A stretch of DNA of 13,972 nucleotides from Thermaceae bacterium (GCA_027023345.1 JALVVO010000078.1:1-13972), one strand, 5' to 3'. Positions 1 through 7,164 are shown, counted from the first letter of the stretch. The notes: generated from the letters alone by a model not told the origin. Program-made: numbers and translations.

Positions 1-573
1 CCCCCCTACGACGAGGGGCCCACCCTCGAAGGCTACCTCTTCCCGGACACCTACGAGATTCCGGTCGGCGCCGCCCCCGAGGAGATCGTTCGCGTGATGC
101 TCCGGCGCTTTGGGCGCGAGCTCACCCCCGAGCGCGAGGCCCGGCTCAGCGTGCTCGGGCTCAGCGTGCACGCCTGGGTGACCTTAGCCTCGATCGTCCA
201 GGCCGAGGCCGGGAGCGAGGAGGAGATGCCCTGGATCGCCGGCGTCTACCTGAACCGCCTCGAGATCGGCATGCCGCTCCAGGCCGACCCCACCGTGGCC
301 TACGCCGTGGGGAAGGACCTACCCGAGCTCGACCGCGGCGCCGGCGACTTCGAGGCGGACTCCCCCTACAACACCTACAAGCACCCCGGCCTCCCCCCGG
401 GGCCGATCAACAACCCCGGCTCGGCCGCCCTTCGCGCGGTGCTCGAGGCCCGCCGCCTCTCGCCCCGCGGCGAGCCCTACCTCTACTTCTTCCACGCCCG
501 CGGCAAGCTCTACCTCAACGAGAACTTCGCCGGCCACCTCAGGGACCTGAACCGCTACCGCTACGGTCGATGA
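1..573 (+). CDS. mltG: Endolytic murein transglycosylase MltG (YceG-like), 3' part only
   Basis: The reading frame is open from base 1, so the gene begins upstream of the window; 190 C-terminal residues are visible. MltG is an inner-membrane lytic transglycosylase that cuts nascent peptidoglycan strands and so sets glycan length. The visible part carries family hallmarks: an LEGYLFPDTYEIP block near the left edge, ASIVQAE with the probable catalytic Glu at bases 205-207, and then GVYLNRL, MPLQADPTVAYA, SPYNTY and PGPINNPG blocks. The protein ends shortly after the YFFHARGK-type terminal strand, at the length expected for the family. The N-terminal membrane anchor and LysM-like region lie outside the window. 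The last 35 bases overlap the 3' end of the convergent gene at 539-1135. Internal GTG/ATG codons at 94-99 are not the real start, because conserved family sequence precedes them. Confidence 0.95.
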   Translation, partial: PPYDEGPTLEGYLFPDTYEIPVGAAPEEIVRVMLRRFGRELTPEREARLSVLGLSVHAWVTLASIVQAEAGSEEEMPWIAGVYLNRLEIGMPLQADPTVAYAVGKDLPELDRGAGDFEADSPYNTYKHPGLPPGPINNPGSAALRAVLEARRLSPRGEPYLYFFHARGKLYLNENFAGHLRDLNRYRYGR

Positions 574-1135
574 AGAGCAGGGGCTGGCCGAAGGGGTCGG
601 CGTAGGCGGCGAGCCGCCCCCAGCCGGTGCTCCGGGTCCAGGCTGGCTCGAGGCCCTTGGCCCGAAGCGCTTGTACCCAGCCGGGGGCGTCTGGCACCTC
701 GAAGACCGCGACCCCCCGGCGCTCGTCGCCGGCGCCGAAGGTGAGGAGGACGGCGAGGCCCTCTTCTCCCCGGAGCTCGGCCCAGTCGGAGCCGGGGTCG
801 AAGAAGGTGAGCTCGAGCCCGCGGCTTTGGTACCAGGCGACCGACTCCACCAGGTCCACCACCGAGTAGAGCACCCCGAGAAGCCGAGGGCCGCCACCGG
901 GGTGCGCCTCGAGGAGGGGCTCGGTGCGGTGGAGGTTGCCCTCGAGGTCGTAGAAGACCCCGGGCTCGCCGGGCCAGACCAGCACCGCCCCGGGGGGCTC
1001 GGGGGTGGCGGCGTAGACCAGCGCGTGCCCCTCGGGGTCGAAGAAGACGCCGGCGTGCTCGCCGAGGCCGAGCGCGCGGAGGAACGCCCGCGCCCGGTCG
1101 GGCTCGCCCACCAGCCTCACCGCCCGCGGCACCAC
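539..1135 (-). CDS. VOC-superfamily (glyoxalase/bleomycin-resistance fold) protein
   Basis: This 198-aa soluble protein has two vicinal-oxygen-chelate-like halves. The C-terminal half (about residues 85-191) fits the fold well: a beta strand and helix (SVVDLVESVAWYQ), a central strand region, and the typical ending GRLAAYADPFGQPLLFID. The N-terminal half (about 4-75) looks like a degenerate copy, with RAFLRALGLGEH, VFFDPEGH and VFYDLEGN elements. The usual His/Glu metal ligands are not obvious, so catalysis and substrate are unknown; it could be a binding or resistance protein. The start is taken as the first of two tandem GTG codons (1135 or 1132) because a GATAAT box lies 6 nt upstream and family similarity begins right after. 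The frame stays open much further upstream, but that is antisense to the aldolase gene. It converges on mltG and diverges from the gene at 1211. Confidence 0.72.
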   Translation of the reverse strand: MVPRAVRLVGEPDRARAFLRALGLGEHAGVFFDPEGHALVYAATPEPPGAVLVWPGEPGVFYDLEGNLHRTEPLLEAHPGGGPRLLGVLYSVVDLVESVAWYQSRGLELTFFDPGSDWAELRGEEGLAVLLTFGAGDERRGVAVFEVPDAPGWVQALRAKGLEPAWTRSTGWGRLAAYADPFGQPLLFIDRSGSGSGP

Positions 1136-1141
1136 CCCGCC

Positions 1142-1147
1142 ATTATC
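1142..1147 (-). promoter_or_regulatory. -10 box (GATAAT) of the VOC gene, leaderless arrangement
   Basis: Read on the minus strand, GATAAT matches the TATAAT consensus at five of six bases and is separated from the proposed GTG start by six bases. There is no room for a Shine-Dalgarno sequence, so translation from a leaderless transcript is likely, as is common in Deinococcota. No convincing -35 box is seen in the GC-rich DNA upstream. Confidence 0.45.
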
Positions 1148-1180
1148 CGGTTTTTCGCGGCGGGCCGGGGACGCCGGGGG

Positions 1181-1186
1181 TAAACT
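1181..1186 (+). promoter_or_regulatory. Candidate -10 box (TAAACT) of the aldolase-family gene
   Basis: TAAACT fits the TANNNT pattern and lies 24 nt before the ATG at 1211, which would give a 5' leader of roughly 18 nt. That leader contains the AGGAGG ribosome-binding site at 1200-1205. The expected -35 position is GC-rich and shows no good match. The divergent -10 box at 1142-1147 is only 33 bp away, so the two -35 regions would overlap. Confidence 0.35.
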
Positions 1187-1210
1187 GGGTTTGAAGCAGA
1201 GGAGGCGGGC

Positions 1211-2287
1211 ATGGAGCGGAACGACGCAGCGGTCTTTACCTTCCACGGCGAGCCCACCCCAGGGCTCGTGCCCTTCGCCGAAGGGTTGAAGGAGGTCTTC
1301 CTGAAGAACGGCTACCAGTACGAGGAGAAACCCGAGGCGCCCCGGCTGGTCTTGAACTTCATCACCCCCGAGCGCCCCAAGCCCTACCGCCGGCGGGCCA
1401 AGGCCACCTTCGTGGTCAGCGTCATGGAACTGCCGGAGATGCCCGAGGACCCCATCAAGGCCCTCTACCCCTACCTGGTGCGGGCGCTCTCCAACATGAT
1501 GATCGCCTACACTCCCGGCGAGGGCGCGCACTTTCTGACCCTCGAGCTCGGCCACTACATGGAGCCCGAGGGCGAGAACTTCTTTGAACGGGTCTACGCC
1601 CGCGTCAACCCGATCGCCTGCAGCGTGCTGGTGATCGACAACGTCTTCGAGCCCACCCTCGAGCCCGAGCTCTGGCACGGCGACGAGCAGACCGAGGCTC
1701 TCTACCGGGCGGGCAAGAAGCTCGCCGAGTGGGACCTCCTGCCGGCCCCCTTCCCCATCGAGACCATCCTCCCGCCGGAGGACCTCCGCCACGTGAAGCG
1801 GCTTTACGGCATCGGCGGGCTCTCCTACGGCAACCTCTCCGCCCGCAAGGACGAAAAGCGCTTCTGGATGAGCGCTTCGGGGGTGGACAAGTCGAACCTC
1901 CGCGAGATCGGTCGCGACATCCTCATGGTCAAGGACTACGACCCCGAGAAGAACGCGATGATCCTCCAGATCCCGCCCAACGTGGTCCCGAAGCGGGTGA
2001 GCGTGGACGCGATCGAGCACTGGATGATCTACCGAGAGCACCCCGAGGTGGGGGCGATCATCCACGTCCACGCCTGGATGGAGGGGGTGCCCTCGACCCA
2101 GTTCAACTACCCCTGCGGCACCTACCAGCTGGCGGCGGCGGTGGCGGAGAAGGTCCGCGAGGCCCCCGACCCCGCCCGAGCGGTGGTGGGGCTCAAGAAC
2201 CACGGCCTCACCATCACCGGCCGCTCGGTGGACGACATCCTCGAGCGGATCGAGGGCAAGCTGATCCCCCAGGTGCCGATGAGCTAA
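1211..2287 (+). CDS. Class II aldolase/adducin-family protein with an unrecognised N-terminal domain
   Basis: This is a 358-aa cytoplasmic protein. The C-terminal part (about residues 186-348) is a class II aldolase/adducin domain: GNLS at 207-210, a substrate-loop-like SASGVDKSN at 221-229, the position of the catalytic Glu at E269, the zinc ligands H285 and H287 in an HVH motif, and the third zinc ligand H331 in LKNHG. All metal and catalytic positions seem intact, so a zinc-dependent retro-aldol, epimerase or dehydratase reaction on a (phospho)sugar-like substrate is possible. The substrate is unknown. The first ~165 residues match no domain I recognise; they contain a DNVFEPTLEPELWHGDE segment just before the aldolase part. 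The AGGAGG at 1200-1205, five bases before the ATG, fixes the start. The gene stands alone between a divergent VOC gene and the palindromic spacer. Confidence 0.82.
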   Translation: MERNDAAVFTFHGEPTPGLVPFAEGLKEVFLKNGYQYEEKPEAPRLVLNFITPERPKPYRRRAKATFVVSVMELPEMPEDPIKALYPYLVRALSNMMIAYTPGEGAHFLTLELGHYMEPEGENFFERVYARVNPIACSVLVIDNVFEPTLEPELWHGDEQTEALYRAGKKLAEWDLLPAPFPIETILPPEDLRHVKRLYGIGGLSYGNLSARKDEKRFWMSASGVDKSNLREIGRDILMVKDYDPEKNAMILQIPPNVVPKRVSVDAIEHWMIYREHPEVGAIIHVHAWMEGVPSTQFNYPCGTYQLAAAVAEKVREAPDPARAVVGLKNHGLTITGRSVDDILERIEGKLIPQVPMS

Positions 2288-2290
2288 AGG

Positions 2291-2371
2291 GTGCGTGGTA
2301 GGGGGTACGTGGTGCGTGGTTAAAAGGAAAAATCCTCTTACACCACGTACTACGCACCACTAACTACGCAC
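2291..2371. repeat. Long imperfect palindrome made of degenerate GTRCGTRGT units
   Basis: The left arm (2291-2321) and right arm (2340-2371) are both built from 7-9-bp units such as GTGCGTGGT, GTACGTGGT and GTGCGTAGT, and the right arm is inverted with respect to the left. By hand alignment about 23 of the 30 arm positions are complementary, and several of the rest would be G-U pairs in RNA. The centre holds a small AGGA-AAAA-TCCT hairpin. It fills most of the 125-nt spacer between the aldolase-family gene and the dehydrogenase gene. It lacks a T-tract, so it is not a standard intrinsic terminator. A dispersed intergenic repeat family is the likeliest explanation. Confidence 0.7.
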
Positions 2372-2412
2372 TTGTCGGAGGCCGCCCCTTGCCTACCCCT
2401 TACGGATAGACC

Positions 2413-3573
2413 ATGCGCGCTTTGGTGTACTTCCCCTCCATCCCCCGCTACCTCCTGGCGCGGGCGCTCGGGAAGCGGTATCCGGTGGGGGCGTTGCCCC
2501 TTCGGCTTGCCGAGCTCCCGGAGCCCGATCCGCCGCCGGGTTTCGTGCGCGCGCGGGTGCGCATGGCCGGGATCTGCGGATCGGACCTTGCCCTCCTCTA
2601 CGGCAAGAACTCCCCCCGGCTCTCGCCCTTTTTCTCCTTTCCCGCCGTGCTCGGCCACGAGATCCTGGCCGAGTACGGGGGGGTGCGGGTGGCGGTGAAC
2701 CCGCTGCTTGCCTGCGCCGACCGGGGGCTCGAGCCCTGCCCCGCCTGCCGGCGGGGCGAGGAGGGGCTCTGCCAGAACGTCGCCGAGGGGGCGCTGGCCC
2801 CGGGGATGCTCGGCTACCACAAGGAGCTTCCCGGGGGCTGGGGGGAGTACGTTTGGGCCCGGCCCGAGCGGTTGGTCGAGGTGCCCTCCGCGGTGCCCGA
2901 CGCCCGGGCGGTGCTCGCCGAGCCCCTCGCGGTGGTGCTCCGCGGGATCCGGCGGGCCTTTCCCCGGGGGTTTCCCGAGGCCGTCCTGGTCGTCGGCGCG
3001 GGGACGATCGGGCTGCTCGCGGTGCGGCTCCTTCGGGAGCTTGGGTTTTCCGGCCGGCTCGACGTGGTGGCCCGGCGCCCGATCCAGGCCGAGCTCGCCC
3101 GGGCCCTGGGGGCGAGCGGGGTCTACCGGCGCGCGGCCGAGGCGCTCGCGGACGTGGGCGCCCGGCGCTACCGCCCGCTCCTCGGCGCCCCCGTCTTCCG
3201 GGGCGGCTACCCGGCGGTGATCGAGGCGGCGGGGACCGCGAGGAGCCTCGACGAGGCCGCGTGGGGGGCGGCCGAGGGCGGGACCGTGCTCCTCCTCGGC
3301 GCCGCCGGCGAGGTGCGGCACGATTTTTCCCCCCACTGGTTCTCCGAGCTCACCTGGGTGGGGAGCTACACCTATAGCCCGAAGGACTTCGCCGACGCGG
3401 TGGCGATGCTGCCGGCGCTATCGGGGCTCGAGCGCCTGGTGGGCGGGGCCTACCCGCTCTTCGCCTGGCCGGATGCGATCCGGGCGGCGGTCTCGCGGCG
3501 GGCGGTCAAGGTGGTCTTCGCCCCCGCGGAGGAAGCGGTGCCGGTAGGGCGTCCGGCGCCGGTGCCCGCCTAA
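2413..3573 (+). CDS. Zinc-dependent medium-chain alcohol/polyol dehydrogenase (MDR family)
   Basis: This 386-aa protein follows the MDR plan: an N-terminal GroES-like catalytic domain and a Rossmann nucleotide-binding domain. Catalytic zinc ligands are likely C55 (GICGSD), H82 in GHE, and E170 in LAEPLA. Four cysteines at 101, 109, 112 and 120 (ending CRRGEEGLC) form the structural zinc lobe. The dinucleotide motif GAGTIG is at 195-200. After the second Rossmann strand the sequence is VVARRPIQ, with Arg-Arg where NAD-dependent enzymes have an acidic residue, which hints at NADP(H). It should oxidise an alcohol or reduce a carbonyl, but the substrate cannot be read. The ATG at 2413 opens a normal GroES-like domain; the ribosome-binding site is weak (GGAT, seven bases upstream). 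The last ~15 residues are a low-complexity Pro/Ala/Val tail. It converges on the TRAP operon. Confidence 0.85.
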   Translation: MRALVYFPSIPRYLLARALGKRYPVGALPLRLAELPEPDPPPGFVRARVRMAGICGSDLALLYGKNSPRLSPFFSFPAVLGHEILAEYGGVRVAVNPLLACADRGLEPCPACRRGEEGLCQNVAEGALAPGMLGYHKELPGGWGEYVWARPERLVEVPSAVPDARAVLAEPLAVVLRGIRRAFPRGFPEAVLVVGAGTIGLLAVRLLRELGFSGRLDVVARRPIQAELARALGASGVYRRAAEALADVGARRYRPLLGAPVFRGGYPAVIEAAGTARSLDEAAWGAAEGGTVLLLGAAGEVRHDFSPHWFSELTWVGSYTYSPKDFADAVAMLPALSGLERLVGGAYPLFAWPDAIRAAVSRRAVKVVFAPAEEAVPVGRPAPVPA

Positions 3574-3578
3574 AAAGT

Positions 3579-3606
3579 GAGGGGGCCGGGCTTGCCCGGC
3601 CCCCTC
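3579..3606 (-). terminator. Intrinsic terminator of the TRAP operon, between convergent genes
   Basis: A perfect 12-bp GC-rich stem (arms 3579-3590 and 3595-3606, 4-nt loop) lies between the stop codons of two convergent genes. On the minus strand it is followed by ACTTTTTA, a run of five T, so it should end transcription of the permease gene. On the plus strand no T-tract follows, so termination of the dehydrogenase transcript would be less efficient. Confidence 0.85.
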
Positions 3607-3620
3607 GAGGGAGGTGCGCG

Positions 3621-6050
3621 CTAGGCGGTGGCGAGCGCCGGTTCCTGGCGTTTACGCTCCCAGAGCTGCCAGAGGAAGACCAGGGCGAAGATGGCGAGGC
3701 CTAAAAGGTCGTAGGAGAGCCTGGAGGTGAGGAGGAAGTAGCCCGCCACCATCATCGCGATGCGGGCGGCCCAGCCTAGTACTCCGCGCATCCGGGTCAA
3801 GAAGTAGCCCTGGTTCCCGATGACGAAGGCGGTCATCCCCACGAACCCGGTGAGCACGACCCAGATGCCCTCGAGCGGGCTCCTGAGGTTTAGGAGCAAG
3901 AGCTGCGGGTAGAAGATGAAGACGTAGGGCAAGAGCGCCGTGCGCATGTCGTAGGCAAACCCCTGGAAGCCGGTCTTTACCGGGTCGCTGCGGGCGATGG
4001 CGGCGGCGGCGTAGGCGGCGAGGCCCACCGGCGGGGTGTCGTCGGCCAGGATGCCGAAGTAGAAGACGAAGAGGTGGATGGCCACGAGCGGCACCGCCAG
4101 CTCGTGGATCTCGGCCAGGTGCCGAAGCACGGGGGCGACGAGCGAGGCCATGACGATGTAGTTCGCGGTGGTGGGCAGGCCAAGGCCGAGGAGCAAGGAC
4201 GCGAGCATGGTGATGAAGAGGGCCACTAGCAGGTTGCCGCCGGAGAGCGCCTCGACGATCTGGGTGAGACCGTAGCCGACGTTGGTGATCGCCACCATGC
4301 CGACGATGATGCCGGCGGCGGCGGTGGCGACGGCGATGGTGCTCATGTTGCGGCCGGCGGCCTCGAAGGCAGCGAGCACGTCCACCACGAAGTCGCGCAG
4401 GATGTCCTTGAGGTTGGTGCCGAGCGCCCGGCCGAAGAGGGCGACCATCACGATGCCTACGAGGAGCACGAAGAGGGAGGAGTACATCACGTCGAGGTGG
4501 GTGAAGTTGATAAAGACGCCCTTGCTGAGCTCGAGCTCCTGCCCTTGGAGCCCCGGCACCCCGAAGAGGTAGAGCAGCACGGCTACGAAGAAGGTGATGA
4601 CCGAGGCGACGAGCAGGCGAATCTTATCCCGGAGCGCGAACTGGAAGAACATCAACGTCATCAGGAGGAACATGGCGTTGAGCGCGGAGCGGGAGGGGGT
4701 GTGCTCGAGCCCCACCAGCTCGTAGAGCAGCCATACGATCGGCATCAGGTAGTGGAGGCCGGAAAGCAGTACCTCCCGGAAGTTGGGGAGTTCGCTCCGG
4801 GGTAGCCCTTTGAGCCCGAGCTTCAGGGCCTCGAGGTGCACCACCAAAAAGAGGCCGAAGTAGGTGAGGATCGCTGGGACGAAGGCGTAGATGATCAACC
4901 GGGAGTAGGGGATTTGCAGGAAGTCGGCCATGATGAAGGCGGCGGCGCCCATCACCGGAGGCATGAGCTGGCCGTTCACCGAGGAGGCCACCTCGGTGGC
5001 GCCGGCCTTCTCCGGCGGATAGCCAACCTTTTTCATAAGAGGGATGGTGAAGGTGCCGGTGGTCACCACGTTGGCGATCGAGGAGCCGGAGATGATGCCG
5101 GTGAGCATGGAGGCGATCACCGCCGCCTTGGCCGGCCCGCCCCGGAAGTGCCCGAGCCCGGCGTAGGCCAGGTCCACCAGGTACTTGCCGGCCCCGGCCT
5201 TGTCCAAGAGGGTGCCGAAGAGCACGAAGAGGTAGACGAAGGTGGCGGAGACCCCGAGCGGTACGCCCCAGAACCCCTGGTCGGTGAGGTAGAGCTGCTG
5301 GGTGATGTTGTCCCAGGTGGCGCCGTTATGGAGGTAGAGGACGTCGGGGAGCTCGATTTTAAAGATCCCAGCCGGCCCGGTCATGGCGTAGACGATCATC
5401 AACCAGGCGATGATCATCAGCGCGGGCCCCACCACCCGGAGGCCGGCGATGGTGAGCACGAAGAGGGTCAGGGTCCCGAGCACGATGTCGCGGAGCGTGG
5501 GGACCCCGCCTTGGACCACGATGATTTGCTCTAGGAAGATGGGGATCGCGAGCGTTCCGGCCAGCCCGGCGGCGAGGATCGCCCAGTCGTACCAGGGGAT
5601 CCGCTCGACCGGGCCCTTGGGCGGGGTCCTCCGGGTGATGACGAACCCCGCCGCCACCATCGCCGCCATGATGACGATCAGGTTCCAGCTAACCTCGTAG
5701 GCCCCGACGGTGAAGGTACCGAGGTTGAAGACCCGCGGGCTCAGATAGTAGAGGGCGTAGCCCAAACCGATCAGGAAGAGCCAGATGTCGCGCCTCGCGT
5801 TCTTCGAGGGGTAGGCGAGGAAGCTGATCGCGAACGCGAACGCGAGGTGCACCGCCCGGAGCACCATGGGGTCGATCTTCCCCAGCCAGCTGGCAAAGAG
5901 CTGGAAGGCCGACCAGGTGACGGCGATCAGGAAGATGAGGACCTTTTGCCAGCTGGCCGGGTTGCGCCCCCCGTACTCGGTCTCGATCATCAGCTGTTCG
6001 GCGTCGATGTCGGGTATGCGGGCGTCGTCTTTCTGGGGCTTTTCGGCCAC
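3621..6050 (-). CDS. TRAP transporter fused permease (4TM/12TM, TAXI type)
   Basis: This integral membrane protein of 809 aa fuses the small (DctQ-like) and large (DctM-like) TRAP permease subunits. A cytoplasmic N-terminus of about 35 residues is followed by many hydrophobic segments across the whole length. The large-subunit signatures are present: SGSSIANVVTTGTFTIP near residues 321-337, GLGLPTTANYIVMASLVAP near 622-640, and FGILADDTPPVGLAAYAAA near 665-683. TRAP systems take up organic acids or related solutes using an ion gradient, with a periplasmic binding protein delivering the substrate. The GTG at 6050 is chosen because GGGAGGA precedes it by four bases; a TTG seven codons upstream overlaps that ribosome-binding site. 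It follows the binding-protein gene with an 82-nt gap containing a terminator-like hairpin, and it ends at the strong terminator at 3579-3606. Confidence 0.93.
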   Translation of the reverse strand: MAEKPQKDDARIPDIDAEQLMIETEYGGRNPASWQKVLIFLIAVTWSAFQLFASWLGKIDPMVLRAVHLAFAFAISFLAYPSKNARRDIWLFLIGLGYALYYLSPRVFNLGTFTVGAYEVSWNLIVIMAAMVAAGFVITRRTPPKGPVERIPWYDWAILAAGLAGTLAIPIFLEQIIVVQGGVPTLRDIVLGTLTLFVLTIAGLRVVGPALMIIAWLMIVYAMTGPAGIFKIELPDVLYLHNGATWDNITQQLYLTDQGFWGVPLGVSATFVYLFVLFGTLLDKAGAGKYLVDLAYAGLGHFRGGPAKAAVIASMLTGIISGSSIANVVTTGTFTIPLMKKVGYPPEKAGATEVASSVNGQLMPPVMGAAAFIMADFLQIPYSRLIIYAFVPAILTYFGLFLVVHLEALKLGLKGLPRSELPNFREVLLSGLHYLMPIVWLLYELVGLEHTPSRSALNAMFLLMTLMFFQFALRDKIRLLVASVITFFVAVLLYLFGVPGLQGQELELSKGVFINFTHLDVMYSSLFVLLVGIVMVALFGRALGTNLKDILRDFVVDVLAAFEAAGRNMSTIAVATAAAGIIVGMVAITNVGYGLTQIVEALSGGNLLVALFITMLASLLLGLGLPTTANYIVMASLVAPVLRHLAEIHELAVPLVAIHLFVFYFGILADDTPPVGLAAYAAAAIARSDPVKTGFQGFAYDMRTALLPYVFIFYPQLLLLNLRSPLEGIWVVLTGFVGMTAFVIGNQGYFLTRMRGVLGWAARIAMMVAGYFLLTSRLSYDLLGLAIFALVFLWQLWERKRQEPALATA

Positions 6051-6069
6051 GGCTTCCTCCCTTCGTTGC

Positions 6070-6110
6070 AAGTTTAAAAGAAGAACCCGGCCGGGGGGGC
6101 CGGGTTCTTC
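6070..6110 (-). terminator. Terminator-like hairpin inside the TRAP operon
   Basis: A perfect 13-bp stem (arms 6080-6092 and 6098-6110, 5-nt loop) lies between the binding-protein stop and the permease start. On the minus strand the 3' arm runs into TTCTTCTTTTAAACTT, a U-rich tail typical of intrinsic terminators. It probably stops part of the transcripts after the binding-protein gene, or shields that mRNA's 3' end. Confidence 0.72.
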
Positions 6111-6132
6111 GCCTTCATGGGAACGCGGAGCT

Positions 6133-7125
6133 TTACTTGACCGGCTTGGCGATGTCGGGGATCTCGACGCCGAGCTCTTCGTAGAGCTTGGCCGCGCCCT
6201 CGTGGATGGGGATGGTCATGCCGTCGAGCGCCTTCTTGACGTCAAAGAAGGTGCCGAGCGCGGGGTGGATCTTCTTGAACTCGTCCACCTTGTCCACGAA
6301 GAGGAGCTTGGCGATCTTGTAGACCACGTCGGCGGGGATGTCCTTGTGGATGATGAAGGTGGCCTTCACGCCGATGGTGGGCACGGAGACGGTCTGGCCC
6401 TCGTAGGTGTTGGGCGGAATGATGACCTGGGTGTAGTAGGGGAACTTGCCGATCAGCTTCTGGATGATGTCGAGCGGGAGCGGCACGAAGTAGGCCTTGG
6501 CGATGGTGGTGGCGTTCTGCATCGCCGCCGAGCCGGCGCCCACGGTGTAGAAGAGGGCGTCGATCTTGCCGTCCTGGAGGAGCTCGACCGCCTGGCCGAC
6601 CTTACCGTGCACGGCCTGGGCTAGGTCGTCGAAGCTCATGCCCGCCGCGGCGAAGATCTGCTTGGTGGTGGCCTCCACGCCGGAGCCGATGTCGCCGACG
6701 TAGACCTTCTTGCCCTTCATGTCGTAGATGGTCTTGATGCCCGAGCCGGGGCGGGCGAGGATGTGCATGAACTCGGGGTAGAGGGCGGCGATGCCGCGGA
6801 TGGACTTGATGGGCTTGTCCTTGAAGGTCTCGGTCAGGCCGTTGTAGGCGAAGTAGATCACGTCGTTCTGGGCCAGGGCGGCCTGGAGCTGGCCCTGGTC
6901 GATGGCCTTGACGTTGTACTTCGAGCCACCGGTCGAGCGGGCGTTGGCGCGGATGCCTTCCTTCGCCAGGTAGGTGTTGATCATCTTGGCGATGCCGCTC
7001 GCCACCGGGTAGTACACGCCGGTCACCGAACCGGAGCCGATGGTGAGGAAGACCTTAGCGGCCAGACCGGTGCCGCTAAGGGCAAGGGCCAAGACCGCCG
7101 CAAGGAACAGCTTGCCTTTCTTCAT
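6133..7125 (-). CDS. TAXI-family TRAP transporter solute-binding protein
   Basis: This 330-aa secreted protein has a Sec signal peptide: MKKGK, a hydrophobic core to about residue 20, and cleavage likely after LAA at 21-23. No lipobox cysteine is present, so it should be free in the periplasm. The mature protein begins with the TAXI hallmark IGSGSVTGVYYPVASGIA (29-46), followed by STGGSKYNV (64-72) and a GQLQAALAQNDV segment (78-89) as in periplasmic glutamate/glutamine-type TAXI proteins. It would capture a small organic solute and hand it to the fused permease encoded next; the ligand is not readable. The ATG at 7125 is preceded by a strong GGGAGGTGA ribosome-binding site. The frame is open for 47 codons upstream, but those residues are not signal-like and cross the promoter. 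Confidence 0.93.
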   Translation of the reverse strand: MKKGKLFLAAVLALALSGTGLAAKVFLTIGSGSVTGVYYPVASGIAKMINTYLAKEGIRANARSTGGSKYNVKAIDQGQLQAALAQNDVIYFAYNGLTETFKDKPIKSIRGIAALYPEFMHILARPGSGIKTIYDMKGKKVYVGDIGSGVEATTKQIFAAAGMSFDDLAQAVHGKVGQAVELLQDGKIDALFYTVGAGSAAMQNATTIAKAYFVPLPLDIIQKLIGKFPYYTQVIIPPNTYEGQTVSVPTIGVKATFIIHKDIPADVVYKIAKLLFVDKVDEFKKIHPALGTFFDVKKALDGMTIPIHEGAAKLYEELGVEIPDIAKPVK

Positions 7126-7164
7126 ACGCTTCACCTCCCGAAAAAGCGTTTCGTTCCAGGAGTT

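Noticed and set aside
1136..2203. Long minus-strand open frame continuing upstream of the VOC gene, opposite the aldolase-family gene
   Set aside because: It is antisense to a gene with clear class II aldolase motifs, is rich in His/Gly/Asp/Val repeats typical of reverse-frame shadows in GC-rich DNA, and has no ribosome-binding site.
2288..2412. CRISPR-like or tandem-repeat array between the aldolase-family and dehydrogenase genes
   Set aside because: The units are 7-9 bp, degenerate and arranged as inverted arms without regular unique spacers, so they form a palindromic repeat and not a CRISPR array.
4836..5534. Plus-strand open frame of 232 codons opposite the TRAP permease
   Set aside because: Gly/Glu/His/Asp-rich shadow of a membrane protein gene, with no promoter or ribosome-binding site.
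6051..6071. TTG start of the fused permease seven codons upstream
   Set aside because: The bases encode the GGGAGGA ribosome-binding site used by the GTG at 6050.
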